DNA of 64,000 nt, taken from Phytophthora sp. 'mugwort'. Its lineage: Eukaryota > Oomycota > Peronosporomycetes > Peronosporales > Peronosporaceae. The notes beneath the pieces are model-generated. The model had not been told where the DNA came from. It was given only the letters and a program-made list of their open reading frames with translations, and searched no databases. Shown piece by piece: positions 28,190 through 40,310 of this stretch. Made by a program: the position numbers and the translations under genes. The stretch spans positions 4,464,001-4,528,000 of the forward strand of contig JAUCEF010000018.1 in the NCBI GenBank assembly GCA_033558025.1, in the 5' to 3' direction. The first letter of the stretch is position 1. Every line of letters starts with the position of its first letter.

Positions 28190-31100
28190 CTTTCTAGCCG
28201 CTCGGAATTATGCTCATGTGGTTTTGTATGCTATTGTGGAATATGGTGCAGCTTTCTACAACAAGGTCGATGAAATTTTCCTGCGGGTGTGTGCTAGCTG
28301 TGGGGAGCTAGCAAACGCCTCCAAGATGACGCGAAAGAAATACGACCAAGTCGACCAGTATTTTAATCCATTGCGAGTTAAGGAAACCACTGTGATATAG
28401 TTGCGGAAGGCATCACCGGATCTAAGGATTCCGACGAGCAGATGATTTGGCTGTGTAAGCGCTGCATCGATTCGCCTCGTAAAGGGAAGGTGCCGAAGTT
28501 TTCTCATGCGCAGGGTTTCGAATTGGTCCAATGCCGCCACAGTTGGCTGTGCGCGATTGATCGGCCTGAGAATTTCGTTTACAACAGGCTCGATTGATCG
28601 GCCTGAGAATTTCGTTTACAACATGCATAAATTTGTACTGTGATGGTCAAGAGTTCACGCGTGGAAACGCCGTAAACTACGGGAATCCGGTGCAAGATGT
28701 AGTGCAAGCGTTGCCCCGGTCATTAACGAAGGCTGGTGTGGTGTAGCTGAAGCTGCAAAATGAAAAGGCAGAGAAGGTAGTTAGCGTTCGTCCAGATCTC
28801 GTGCGTCAAGCTTTGGAATGGCTTATCAAGAACAACACCCTGTACAAGGACATCATTATATCTGAGGAAAACATCCTTGAACTGGTTGAACAAGATGTAA
28901 ATGATAATACCATCACTGGAACTTACAGCCAGCGAGGTGGCAGCGCTGGAAACCCGCAACACGTTTCAAACGGTGCTCATACACCAGCAGGTAGCCCGAA
29001 ACAGCACCAAGATGAACTATGGTCCGGTCGCTAGAACGACCAGGCGTTAGCTTCAGCACCAATTGGACTAACTCATCTATGCCAGACGAGAACAACAACA
29101 TAAATCGGATCAGCAATAGTCACAGTGACATTGAAGAAACGTTTGAGATGACAGCGGACGGTGGTGGGAGCATGACAGAAATTCAGCGCATTGCTAAAGC
29201 AGCTAACGCGGTTGCAGGAGGTACAATTTATCCTGCTGGAGAGCTTACTTGTCAGAAAGATGCGATCAACGAATATAAAACCAAAATGCTAATGCAGAAT
29301 TGTTTTCCACCCTCTTTCCCGATGGCGGTCTAAATCCATTAGAAGGCGTTGAAAATCAATTGCATGAGTATACCCTTGCTGAATACTGTGCACACCTCAT
29401 GAAGTGGCACGATCGTCGCTACGTCATTCATGGTAACCACAAATTTTTCTGTTTGAACCTTATTCAGCGACGACAAATCGATGGGCTAGTTCGACGAGTA
29501 AATTGTCAATCTGTCGTAGTGAAGAGGCCTTCCAACACCACGGAACCATCCACAGAATCAGCACAGCTCGATTCAAATACTAAAGCGGCCTTGCAGTACC
29601 TTGACTCATTGAAACCTTAGTTTAGTAGTGTTCGAGGTGGTGGCTTGTACTGGGCAAATGTCAGAGATGAACTTATGAGCATGATAGGCAATAGAGTACT
29701 TCCCACACGCTGGCCAACATTTTTCCTTACACTAAGTGCTGCAGACACGGTCTGGCCTGATTTCTTCAGAGCTTGTAATCCTTAACCAAAGAAAACGCTA
29801 CTCACCTTTCGTTGAAGGCGCGGCGGAGGTATCTGAATGAAAGCCCCGATATTGCTGCCAGGCATTTTAATAGACGGTTTAAAGCGTTTTTTAGCATGTA
29901 CTATGTGGTCTTAACCAACCTCTAGGCGAAATTGCTGACTATTTTTGGAAAGTTGAATATCAGCAAAGAGGTTCGCCTCATATACACGCATTACTGTGGG
30001 TAAAGGTTGCTCTAGACGTCCTTGAGCGTTCCAAAACAGAGCTCGGTCGTATTCAATTGGCATCATACGTTGACAAACACATTCCTGTATTAACAAAATC
30101 GCTTGAAGACTTAGCATCTTGCTCCTGCTCCACATACACAACTTCTCTACATAGGAATATTGATATCCTGGCAATGCGCCCCCCAGCCGAGACTTTAAAT
30201 GATTGGTCTTGCGATCTATCGCGCCTGGTTCACCGAGTTCAACAATACGTGTGTTATATTGGATATTCGTGCCTCAAGAAAGCTGATAAATGCAGATTTG
30301 GATTTCCAAAAATGCTTAGGCCACGCACTGAAATTGACGTGAAAACTGCTGCGGATGGTACACCTTCACTTAATGTACTGCTAAAAAGAGAATCCCCGAA
30401 TGTAAACAATTAGTCACCTGCTCTTCTGCCTGCTTCGCGCCCAAATATGGATATCCAGATGATAGGCAATGCATATGGTGTTGCCGAGTATACTGCTGTC
30501 TAGGTAAGTAAAGCAGAGCATTGCGATTTCGAAATACTATCGCTGCGGCAGTCAAACGATGCGATCCAAACCTCCCCCATTACGCTATTCTAAAAACGAT
30601 AGCGAACGCAACACGGGCTGTTCAAGAAGTAAGTGCTCAAGAAGCTTACTTCATTTTGCTAATTAATTGAAAATGTACGGGAAGTCTCGCCAAGTGAGTA
30701 GAGTAAAGGTCATGCGTCATAACAGCGCTGTTATCGTGTTGATCCAGAAAAATTGAGGAACGTGGGTACAGAAGACACACTTTCAACCAGTGCCCAACCT
30801 CAAGTTGATCGGATTAAAATCGAGCCATTTGAGGGGGCGTCCATGGGACGTCCTAACAGGAACCGTTCTATTCCATGTTGTACGCAAACTTTGTCGAGCA
30901 TTATGATCTAGTTGATCGAGGAAGAGTTGTGAAGCCAACGTCGAATCTCTGGAAAAGGATTGATAGTTTAGGCTATATTCGCAAACGTTTGAAAGCTCAA
31001 GTGCTGCGAATGTCACCGTGGTTGGCCCCAGATCCAACAAATGCAAACTTTTGCTTCGCAGAGATATTTTTACATGTTCTTGGAGGAGCTTGAGTGACCT

Positions 31101-33120
31101 ACCAGTTACTGACGAACAATGCATTAGCCGATTCAACGAAGAGCAAGAACTTATTCATGAACTCCGGGTTGATGTAAATACGAAAGTAACACGACAGCAT
31201 AAATTGAACTTGTTGAAGAAGTCTCACGAAAACGAATGCTGCACTAGTCTACCACCATCCGAGTATGTGTTTGTTGAAACACCAGATATATATATATATA
31301 TGAGCACTATACTGATGTCGAGATGGAAGTGGAGCGTGATAAAAGGAATATTGCAGACCTACACACTCAATGGAAACCCAACACAGTTACACTAGCGAAG
31401 ATATAACTCGTGCCCATGAACTTATAAAAAAATATGTGAAGCCATGGGTAAAGCGACAGAAAGAAGTTTCACTTTTCTGCATGCAACAGGCAAAAACCCG
31501 AAGCGGTCATACCGCTATCCAATAAACGACTGTAGCAACCGATTAGGAGAAGCTGATTCTATGGCAGAAATCTCAGTGGGCGCCGTTTGCTTTACTTATG
31601 GAGCAGTCACGAGCCCGATATAATTTCATGCTGAATAGTGCACCTTGTACGCCGTTGCACATGATAATCCACGGTGAAGGGGTCTCTGGAAAGAGATGGT
31701 TAATCAAACACATTGTAAAAGATGTACACTGTGTTTTAAGGAGAGTTCTAGAACGCGACAAAACTCTAGGAGAGTTCTTTTGCTAGCACACCAGAGAACT
31801 GCTGCCTTTAATATAAAAGGCCAAACGTTGCGCTCGGCGCTTAGGTTTTCGTCATTCGCTAGGAATGCATTTTTCTAGGCCCTACGTTGCATTGACAACA
31901 CAAAAGAATGGTCCTGCTAAGCTAAAGTCCCTTCAGCAGCGCTTCAAAGATGTGCACCTCATCATAATAGATGAATTCAGTGTGATTTCGTGTGGCATGT
32001 TGTATTGGATCGATCAACGACTGCGAGAACTATGCCCGGATCAGCGAGACTTTTCCTTTGGAGGAAGAGATGTTATCTTCACAGGAGATAGCGCGCAGCT
32101 AGATCCTGTAATACCCTACTCTCTAGCAGCGTCTGCGGATAGAATACGAGACGATGTTCAACGCAAAGGACGTGAAATTTGGGAAGGAATTAGCTGCGTA
32201 TGCTCTTTGACTAGTCAATACCGCGGAAATGAAGACCTGGAATAATTTCAATGACTACGACGACTGCGACAAAGGTGCCGACACAGCAGGACATTGATCT
32301 ATTTAACACTAGATACGGCAGCAAAGAAAACATGCCCACGTGGGTGCATACTGCAAAACACATCGCCTTTCTGAACGCTGACGTTAATGCTGCTAATGAG
32401 GCAAGTCTGCATAGCTGTTCATCTCCAATTTTACACTGAAAGTCGATTCATCATGTGAAGCAGAAAAGGCTAGCAGCGAATAGAGAAATCTCAAAAGGCA
32501 CTGTCAACGCTCTTTTAGATCAAGCAAAAGAAAAAGTTCCAACGCGAGACCGAGTTGTACCCGCAAACGTTAGAATTGGCAGTTGGAGCCCCTGTTACAC
32601 TAACATTTAACGCCGATGCAACCGCAGGCTTATGCAATGGAACAAACGCCACTGTGTATGATCTCATGTTTGTGTCTGGATTAGAGCTTCCTATTGTATT
32701 GGTTAAGGTCACTGAAAAATACTTCGGTCCATCTTTTCTACCAGACGCGCAAACATTATTCCCATCATTTCAAAAGATTCGAGTTGGGGAAGCACGAGGA
32801 GCGATTTCAAAGTCATACACACTGGTATTCCACTGCGACTTGCCTATGCCATGACTATCCACAAAGTCCAAGGCCTTACGTGTCCAGAAATCGTATTTTC
32901 ATTCAGGTTCGTTATCGAATGTGTCTTTTGCTTACGTTGCTCTTTTTCGAGTAAAAAACCGAGAAGATATAGTGCTCACCCATCGGTTATGTTTGGAAAA
33001 GCTTACGACTTCCCCTAAGGTGCAGATAGGTTTGACACGGAAACGCATCGCGTCTCAACATTCGTAAATCAAACACAACGCAGAGCAGATATCATTTTGC
33101 AAGAAATGAAAATAGAAGCA
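28190..33120 (+). pseudogene. Helitron Rep-helicase, heavily decayed
   Basis: Pieces in all three plus-strand frames follow the order of a Helitron protein. First is a Cys-containing N-terminal segment (CASCGELANASK at 28290; LCKRCIDSPRKGKVPKFSHA at 28451), then VRPDLVRQALEWLIKNN at 28795. The Helitron-like N domain follows (CAHLMKWHDRRYVIHGNHKF; FFLTLSAADTVWPDF). The Rep motif is GSPHIHALLW, with both His of the HUH pair at 29979-29987. Then come the Cys-rich CRFGFPK, and a PIF1-type helicase with Walker A GEGVSGK (31673-31693), Walker B LIIIDEF (31957-31977), FTGDSAQLDPV, MTIHKVQGLT and AYVALFRVKN near 32930. Many stops and frameshifts make it non-functional. The element ends were not identified with confidence. 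Confidence 0.8.
28555..28624 (+). repeat. 37-bp tandem duplication inside the Helitron relic
   Basis: A 37-bp unit starting GATTGATCGGCCTGAG at 28555 is repeated at 28592. The copies are identical for about 32 bases. The duplication lies in the coding relic just after the Cys segment and adds to its frame damage. Confidence 0.85.
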
Positions 33121-34029
33121 CTTTCCCATAATAGAGGGCTGTCTCCTAGATAACACGGTGACTCCTGGGTCATTTCATATACGTGTAGGGCACCTGCCAG
33201 TTTTTCTAAGCTCGATGGCACTTCGAAAATCAACAGCAAAAAATTCACCATTGAGGCATGTTACGCTGCTGCGTACAAATTGTCTGCACTGACGGAGCAT
33301 GGCGGGCATCGTGGGTCGGGGGTCGAGGGAGAGGTACATGGCCAACGATATCGGCCTCGCTGGACCACCAGTGAACCGAGCGCCACAAGCGTGCGGCGGG
33401 TCATGCCAGCCACACATGGACATCGAGACGACAGCGGGGCCATAATCGGAAAAGCGACTTCATGTGGCGCAGTCGAATATGTCGTCCATGGCCAATTGGA
33501 ATGTCGTCAAGAAACGAAAAGAAAGATATTTCTCTGTCGCTGGCATTGGTGGTAGAGTACCTGGCGGATACATTATCCAACAGCGAACAACGCATAGCAC
33601 CGGCAGCACGGTGGTGACAGTAGCCGTAGTATCGAGTGTGGCTTTTCATGTGGATTACTGTGGTGTAGACATTATCTCGCCAGCAATAAGGGATAGGCGG
33701 GTGGCTTTGCAATTGGCGCGATGAGAGCAACGCAAATGGGGGTTTGCGCACGATCTCGGCAATGTGACTAAACGGTCATCCAGTTTTCAGCTATCACGTC
33801 TCTTCATTAGGGAGATTCATCACTGAATACTGATTTCGATGGTAATAAACTACAACAAAGCAAGTTTGAAAAGTTTTGTACAGCACAATTAGCTACATTC
33901 TTGGTTAATATGAGCCCCGCTATACAATCATGATACTCTGCACGGCATACCAAAAGTGATATTTGCCCCCGCGCATGTGGAAAAATGAATGCCCTTAATA
34001 CGAAGCCCATTATCGAAAGGCTTACTAAG
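33121..34029. other. no assignable gene; possible retroelement scraps
   Basis: Between the Helitron and dynein relics. One plus-strand frame near 33550 reads VVEYLADTLSNSEQRIAP, which recalls the 'NVLADxLSR' region at the end of gypsy RNase H domains. It is too short and isolated for a firm call. Confidence 0.3.
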
Positions 34030-35165
34030 TATCAGTACCGAAAAAATGGATGCGTTCTCGCTTCGCTACAAGAAGAGTGGTAGGGTTTGTTCCAGAAGTA
34101 CGAGTGCATCTAGGTGGAGCAATAGAACGAATCCTATGACAATTTCTCGAAAAAGAACCAAGATTTGCAGGACTTCGAGAAGACGCTCAATTTCTTCATC
34201 GAGGTCGACAAGGAGAATGTCGAGATGTCGAGATGTCGAGTCTGCTCCGATCTACAACAGTGACGCACTGTCATTGAACATGCGCAACATCAAACTGCAG
34301 CTCAAGCACGAAACTCGCCGGGGAAGATGAATTTCTCGGACAATCTGCACAACCCGGCGCGACAAAAGATGGATTCCTTGACGGAAGGCTTCCGCTCGAT
34401 CATGGGCAGCGAGGTGGTGGCTTTGGATTCGCTGCGCTTCGTCATCAACTTATGGAAGTATGTGCGCGCAAGAGCGAGCGGCGTCAACATCTAGATCAAC
34501 CCGGTGTGGACATGTACGAGATCCTGGAGTACAATCGGTCCGACGGCTTCATAGAGAAAGACAAAATGGATTAGAAGTCCGTGCAGAGTAGCCACCACGC
34601 CGGAATACGTACAAATGAGCTCAGCAAGTCCCATACAGGCTTCAAACGTGATCTTCTTCGGGACATCAACTATTTCTGTGTCGATAGCAAGCACGTCCGC
34701 GAAAAGGGTGCCTCTTTGCCCCATGGTCATTGGAAACGATGCCCATGGGGCTAAGAGGCATCCTTTTCGCTTTCCGTGGGAGCGGTAGAGATACTTCATC
34801 GCTACAAGGAAGAGTACAAGATTTGAGAACGTAAGTATGAACTGTCTTTTGTCAGGAGAAGGGCTGTTTGCGCTTCTCAAAAACGACGTACCCTGAGCTG
34901 AAGATGACTAGGAAAGAGTAGCAAGTTCAGGGATATCGCTTTGGTCAGTACACTGGCCTTCTGCGAGCAATGGAAGACTTGAAACCGATTCCATCGCCTC
35001 CATAGCTGAGCGAGGGCACTCCTCGCTTCACTGTGAAAAATAGCGTGAGTGGGAGGGTACCCGGACCTTAAAGATGATCGACGACTTTCATGAACGTCCT
35101 ACCGTTGCTGCAGGATTTTAGCGAGGATTCGATCAAGCCTCGCCTCGCCACTGAGAAGCTGTCGT
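34030..35165 (+). pseudogene. dynein heavy chain fragment, pseudogene
   Basis: Frame-hopping pieces match the tail/linker part of a dynein heavy chain. They include KMDAFSLRYKK, QDLQDFEKTLNFFIEVDKEN, MNFSDNLHNPARQKMDSLTE (34327), LDSLRFVINLWKYVRA, INPV and MYEILEY followed by GFIEKDKMD, NELSKSHTGFKRDLLRDINY (34614), LHRYKEEYKI (34795), GEGLFAL, and LPLLQDFSEDSIKPRL near 35100. At least seven frameshifts or stops are needed (for example TAG in 34491-34493), and a short GAGATGTC duplication lies at about 34222-34237. Dynein heavy chains run to over 4000 residues, so only a small piece is present. An intact parent gene should exist elsewhere, probably an axonemal type serving the zoospore flagella. 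Confidence 0.78.
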
Positions 35166-35259
35166 GGCGATTACCCAGACGCAGCTCGACGTCGCCGCTC
35201 CAGAACCTCTGGTTGAACACGCACTATCCATACATAGTACCCCAGTAGTTTGGTTATCC

Positions 35260-36026
35260 ATGCAAACTACGTACCGCAGTTACTTCGGTTACTCGGACGA
35301 GGGGACACCCACACATTCAGCAGAGCAGACGGAAAGCAATACACAAGATCGCCTAAGATCGGTGGCCAAGATTCCTCTACGTTGTACGTATATATGCACA
35401 CCTACTTCCTGATATCACGTCGTGACTAGCTCACAATCTACCTTGGTTCTGATAGAGGGGAAATCTTGGTCTGAAAGAGAGTTCAACAGCAATCTGCTTT
35501 GCCTCACTGGACAGTGCAAGTATTTAACTGGGTGCAGAAACCCACTCGCGGTTCGCCCTAGCGGCGGCACTTACGTATTTTGCGAGGAGCGCAGACGTTA
35601 CTTTCATCGCAGTGATTCTGCCGGCTCTGCCTGTGTCTACTCCACGGCATGTTCTAACGCAGTAGCCGTGACAAGGAACGGGAGCCCCACTTGATGTGTG
35701 AAAAGCACCGGATCATGATAAATGCGAGAACCAAGGTTAGGCGGGAAAAACGTTTGACTGAGATTCGTGCGCGTGGCGGATGTCAATATGCATCGTGCAA
35801 GTGTGAATTCACGTGCAGCCTCCGCGAAAATAGTCAACCCTATCGGATGTGTGACAGTCACCGAGCTCAGGTTAATCGATCAAGGAAGTGTAGCCTGAGC
35901 ATTTCGGAACCCGAATGTGGCAAACACGAACACTGTACTAAGCAGCCGGAACATCTCGACGTCGGTCAGATCGTTGCTGGAGGTCTGGAGGCGAATTCAC
36001 AAATGCCTCGACGTCCTCCTACGTAG
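35260..36026 (+). pseudogene. Cys-module protein of unknown family, frameshifted
   Basis: Three similar modules follow each other: CKYLTGCRNPL...FCEERRR (from 35517), CVYSTACSNAV...MCEKHRI (from 35632) and CQYASCKC...MCDSHRA (from 35782). The pattern is Cys-x(3-5)-Cys, about 14-17 residues, then Cys-x2-His/Arg-Arg, suggestive of zinc binding. Module 2 is split by a one-base frame change at about 35675-35690. An upstream frame from ATG 35260 may be joined through an intron of about 73-78 nt ending in TGATAG at 35451. Whether this is a broken gene or an assembly error cannot be told from sequence alone. I do not recognise the family. Confidence 0.45.
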
Positions 36027-36175
36027 CCGTGGGCTCCATCTTATTGCCTCCGTATAGCAACAGGAGTTGCCCTGGAATCGGTGTCGCCCACCATCTTATT
36101 GCTGTGGTCTCGCCATTAATGTAGCCATTCCAGGGAATGTCATCGTACTTAGTACGAAAATTAACTGTTATTAAC

Positions 36176-37410
36176 ATGAGTGAATTCAGACAAGCGACAG
36201 CGCATATGGAGGCGCTCGAGGCGCGTCTTGCGCTTCTGCCGCAGTTGTTTGCCGAGAACGCCGCGACTCCCACTCTAGAGGAGAACTTCAGCTTCATTTT
36301 GGTGGGTTCGGGTGCTCTTATTCCTCGATATTCGCTACAAGACCGTCAATCATAGGTTGTGATCGAATAACTGTAGTTTTGCCCTCTGTCTTCCTCTACA
36401 GGCAGCAATTAGCGGGGATGTAGACGTCATGATGGAAAAGTTTCGGATGCGCTGCTCGATGGTGGATCCCGTGACGAATCAACCTCGGTTCGGACCAAAA
36501 ATGCTGGCTAAAGTCAAGGATCTGTTGCGTCGCTATGACGACGTGAAGCTCGCGATGGAGGAGGACGCCCCGCTTCGTCTACAATTCGGGACAAAGATCC
36601 ACCAGCTCAAACAGGAAGCCTTTGCAAGGAAGGAGGAGGAGGACGCTCGAGAGAGGGAGGCGGAGGAGGCCCATCGAGCTGTGGAACTTGCCAGCGAACA
36701 GGAGAAGAAGAGACTGGAGCAGGAAGCTCAGGAACAAGAAGCCGAGCGGCAGCGGGAAGAGCGGCAACAAATTGAAGCGTTGGCTGCTGCTGCACAGGTA
36801 AAACGAGAGCAGCGTGAAAAGGAGCGTGCTGAAGAGGAGCGTCAGCGGAAGCTGGAGGAGGAGGAACGCGCAAACTTGAATGCGTCGATCCCACACGGGA
36901 AAGAGGGGCTCGAAAAGGCTATTGCTATGCTGCGAGAGAGCACAGGCAGCGAGGTGCGTTGTGTGATCACAAGGCCACGATAGGGGCGTATGGAAACGAA
37001 TGCTAACATGTATTATGTTTCAATTAGGCACTGTTTCGACAGTCCTTGCAGAAGCTCTTGGCTGTGGTGAGCAACATCTGCTCGTCGCCGGAAATTGCCG
37101 CGTTTCGTCATATTCCGAAGGACAATGCTCACTTCCACGCTGATCTGGGGCAATATACCGGTGGCCACCAGTGTCTGCTTGCATTGGGGTTTAAAGAGCT
37201 CCAACAAGGAAACGAGACTCAGTCTAGGGCCGTGTTCGTACTGGAGGTAAATTTACTCCTTGAAATGTCGAATCCGCACTAGCTAACTTAAGTATCTGTG
37301 ATTGTCTCGTGCTGCTACAGGAACCAGATTTGTCAGAAGATTTCGATGCGTGGAGCAACTGGTTTGACGAACTCAAATCAATGCAAACTCTGGTGGAGTC
37401 AAAGTTGTGA
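36176..37410 (+). CDS. PUB-domain protein with long charged coiled coil
   Basis: Four exons in consistent phase: 36176-36301, 36402-36953, 37028-37246 and 37321-37410, encoding 328 aa. Introns are 100, 74 and 74 nt. Residues about 80-190 are an Arg/Glu/Gln-rich coiled coil (EEEDAREREAEEAHRAVELA). Residues about 225-300 form a PUB (PUG) domain: ALFRQSLQKLLAVVSNICSS, then a conserved GGHQCLLALGF. The C-terminus is acidic and Trp-containing (EDFDAWSNWFDEL). PUB domains in peptide N-glycanase and UBX proteins bind the C-terminal tail of the p97/Cdc48 ATPase, so a cofactor role in ubiquitin-linked protein turnover is the best inference. It is convergent with the PH/EF-hand gene, 70 bp apart. Confidence 0.8.
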
Positions 37411-37480
37411 TGAAAGCTTCGGAACGGGCAAACTACGAAGGTTAAATTCAACAACTGCTATAAATCTTGTGGTCAATCTT

Positions 37481-40105
37481 CTAGATGCATTGAATATCGT
37501 TGTGCGACTCCTTCCGTACCAGGTCAACTATAGTTGGGTGGGTCACTTTGGCCATTACGGTGGCAAATTCTTCCAGCACGAGGCTGCCATGTCCGTCCAA
37601 CCTGAATGCATCCAATGAAGCCGAAAACCCAGCAAGTGGTTCAAAGCTGAGCGATCGAGAGTCTCTTTCCGTGCTGGAGAGTCCGTGGGTTGTCGCGTTA
37701 AGCGAACGGATGTGCCTGGTAAGGCGTTTCATGGTGAAGGCAAGCCCTGCCGATGACACTTTTCCCGAACCAACAACATCCAAGTGCTGGAAAAAGCGCG
37801 TTATGTCAGCAGAAGTGAGGGTTGTTGCGCCCTCTGAAATTTTTGCCGGAGGATGCAGCTGATCCTGTTCAGTGCTGTCGAAAAACGAGTCGTCTTTTTG
37901 CTTTTTACGAACTTCAGCAGCGAGGCCAAGCAAAATCTGCTCCTGCTCTCGAGCATATTTTTCGATCTCTTCAACTCTTGTCCCCACGACGGTGCAATCG
38001 CGGTAGCTTTTCGCTTGATCGGCAATTAGTTTCTCCTCTCGTACAGATAATATTCCCAATGCAGGAGCAGTTAACGGGGTGCCAGCCAACATAGCAGCTG
38101 TTAAGGGGAAAATCGAGCTGTCTTGGGCTATCGAGATCTCCATGTGTAGCATGGCAAACCACAGGAAGGCGTCGTCATCAACAGTCACGTTCAGGAACAC
38201 GACAGTTCGTATGAAGGCGTGACAAGTGATCACAGTGAGTTTGATGCCGTTGACGCAGTCGTCGTCGCTGAACAACTCGACTTCACAATCGCGCAGTGCA
38301 ACCTCCACCAGGATGTCACCATTGGGGCTTTGCACATCTTCAACGCGGAAGAGACCGTTGGCAAGTCGGCATCGATGGATCACCCAGTCATCGGCAGCAC
38401 GGAATTTAACCCGGAGAACACCATTTTTCACGACTGGGGCGCGGAAAAGCAGACGTTTTTCCTGCTTGTAGCATCCCTTCTTCTGCTGAAGAGTATGCCA
38501 AATGGTGTTGACCGAGTCGAGCATCATCCCGAACTGCGAAATGCCTACCAGTACGCTTCCTTGCGGTATGATAACGGAGTTAGTTGTTTCTGCTGCCGCT
38601 ATCGACGTGATGGCAGGTGCTGACGAAGATCCAAGCAACGGAGATAATGTTCTCGTTGAGGTGCTGGGCGTGGCGGTGGTGAACATACTCACTCGTCGAA
38701 CAAGTGCCGCCATGGTAACTCGACGTTTGGATCGTGGTACTGACGGCTCGTGGCTCAGCACAAATATGCGCTTCTTGTGCTTCTCTAGAACAATGCCAGC
38801 TGTCATCTCAGAAGCCACATCTAGCATGTACACGACGCTGTGGCGCAGCAAATTTTGAATATCGTCGTGGAAAATACGCTGGTAACGTGTCCGACCGACC
38901 GCCGCCGCTGCATTTCGGATTAAATTCATCCAGCGCCGAGCCTCCATCGTGTTACCTGGCGCAAAAGCCACCTCACGACCGAGACTTCGTACTGTGAAGG
39001 CGTTGGCCTTTTCGAGCAATGGTAAGACGCGACAGGTTGGTATTAATTGGACCTCGAAGATCGAGCCTAGCTTCCGCTCACTCTTCTTTACCCGTAACAT
39101 GCCGTTATCCAGCTCAACGTAGTGCTGCTTCCATGGTCCACCTGGCTTAGGTTGAGCCTCAACAAAGCTCTGCAACTGGTACGGATTGGCTTCCTGTGTC
39201 GGTAAAAGCCCCGGTTGTTTCTGAGGATCCGTCCCACCGTTATGACGGTACTTCAAGGCGATAATTCGCAGTCGAATCGCGAGAATCCAATGCGTTCGTA
39301 TTTGCTCCGTAGGAGCTGCTAACAGGAGATACGCCTGGCCGGTGGTTACGATGAAGGGATAAAATGCAGCTACGCTCGACCCTTTCGGTCGAACCCCTTC
39401 GTTTCGAACACTCGTATCGCTGTTGTCGACATGATTTCGTTGCTCTTCGTCACGACGCATTTTCTCGATTTTCTTGATCCCTTTTAGCGTCTGCGGCGTT
39501 GGATCGACAGGGATCGAGTATGACGCTACAAGTGCGAGTTGGCGCAAGTACGTCGTGCTCTCCTGACCGGCAAAACTTGTCGCCGTGAGTGTGAACTGCT
39601 TCATCGTCTTCGTCTTGTGATCGGACAGCTTGCAGAAGCGCAAGGTGGAGCGACCAAGTTCTACATACCGGGCTTTCCAACGATACTTTGTTCGCAGCAC
39701 AAAGCGCTTGACTTGCTGGTTTGCAGACAGCTCTTTGCGTAGCATTAAAGCCCCTCTTAGCATCGTTGAGAGCGCTTCTAGGCGCTCGGAAATGTGACGA
39801 AACCACAGAGCAGCTTCCTCTTGAGTGTCAGCAATGTAAACGTCAGTGGTCTTGTCTGTGGTTAAGCAGATTGAGTTGGGAGGAGCACGAGCATTTAGTT
39901 CCAGATAGTAATGTACACGAGTATGTTCCGTGAGGAAGTACGTAGCATCAATTTTGGCTGTGAAGGCTGGGCGCGGATCACTGAGATAGTAGTCCATACG
40001 CGAGTCCGAGAGCACGACAAAGGTTCGTTTACGCTTGGCAGTATCACGTGTCCCATTTTGCACCTGCAAGTAGCCGCAAAGCACCCCGCGAATGTAGTCT
40101 TCCAT
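37481..40105 (-). CDS. multi-PH-domain protein with EF-hand-like C-terminus
   Basis: Single exon, 874 aa from ATG 40105. The frame runs a little further upstream but without an ATG. Tandem PH-type domains occupy about residues 1-115 (IRGVLCGYLQVQ, then EEAALWFRHISERLEAL), 130-270 (RFVLRTKYRWKARYVELGRS), 290-395 (GPWKQHYVELDNGMLRV, then EARRWMNLI) and about 560-665 (NGVLRVKFRAADDWVIHRC). Near the C-terminus are two degenerate EF-hand-like helices-loops (FFQHLDVVGSGKVSSAGLAF; LDAFRLDGHGSLVLEEFATV). In the second loop, LDGHGSLVLEEF keeps several calcium ligands. PH domains usually bind phosphoinositides, so a membrane-associated scaffold is likely. The substrate or partner is unknown. Confidence 0.8.
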   Translation of the reverse strand: MEDYIRGVLCGYLQVQNGTRDTAKRKRTFVVLSDSRMDYYLSDPRPAFTAKIDATYFLTEHTRVHYYLELNARAPPNSICLTTDKTTDVYIADTQEEAALWFRHISERLEALSTMLRGALMLRKELSANQQVKRFVLRTKYRWKARYVELGRSTLRFCKLSDHKTKTMKQFTLTATSFAGQESTTYLRQLALVASYSIPVDPTPQTLKGIKKIEKMRRDEEQRNHVDNSDTSVRNEGVRPKGSSVAAFYPFIVTTGQAYLLLAAPTEQIRTHWILAIRLRIIALKYRHNGGTDPQKQPGLLPTQEANPYQLQSFVEAQPKPGGPWKQHYVELDNGMLRVKKSERKLGSIFEVQLIPTCRVLPLLEKANAFTVRSLGREVAFAPGNTMEARRWMNLIRNAAAAVGRTRYQRIFHDDIQNLLRHSVVYMLDVASEMTAGIVLEKHKKRIFVLSHEPSVPRSKRRVTMAALVRRVSMFTTATPSTSTRTLSPLLGSSSAPAITSIAAAETTNSVIIPQGSVLVGISQFGMMLDSVNTIWHTLQQKKGCYKQEKRLLFRAPVVKNGVLRVKFRAADDWVIHRCRLANGLFRVEDVQSPNGDILVEVALRDCEVELFSDDDCVNGIKLTVITCHAFIRTVVFLNVTVDDDAFLWFAMLHMEISIAQDSSIFPLTAAMLAGTPLTAPALGILSVREEKLIADQAKSYRDCTVVGTRVEEIEKYAREQEQILLGLAAEVRKKQKDDSFFDSTEQDQLHPPAKISEGATTLTSADITRFFQHLDVVGSGKVSSAGLAFTMKRLTRHIRSLNATTHGLSSTERDSRSLSFEPLAGFSASLDAFRLDGHGSLVLEEFATVMAKVTHPTIVDLVRKESHNDIQCI

Positions 40106-40310
40106 TTTCAGGCTTTGAGCTTTTAGATAATAGTGGCAACGGCGAAAAAGTGCTAAACGATCAGAACGCGACAAAAATGTCCGACATAAGCTTCACTCTA
40201 AAATTAAATATGAACATCTCTGTTCGTTTCACTCATGTTTTATCATCAACAAATGCTTCCGAATAATATATACTTTCCTAAAGTGTTTTCGTTCCTTAGG
40301 TTCTGGTTAG

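Noticed and set aside
33400..33751. 116-codon minus-strand frame
   Set aside because: Composition is not protein-like, it has no motif, and the region is decayed repeat DNA.
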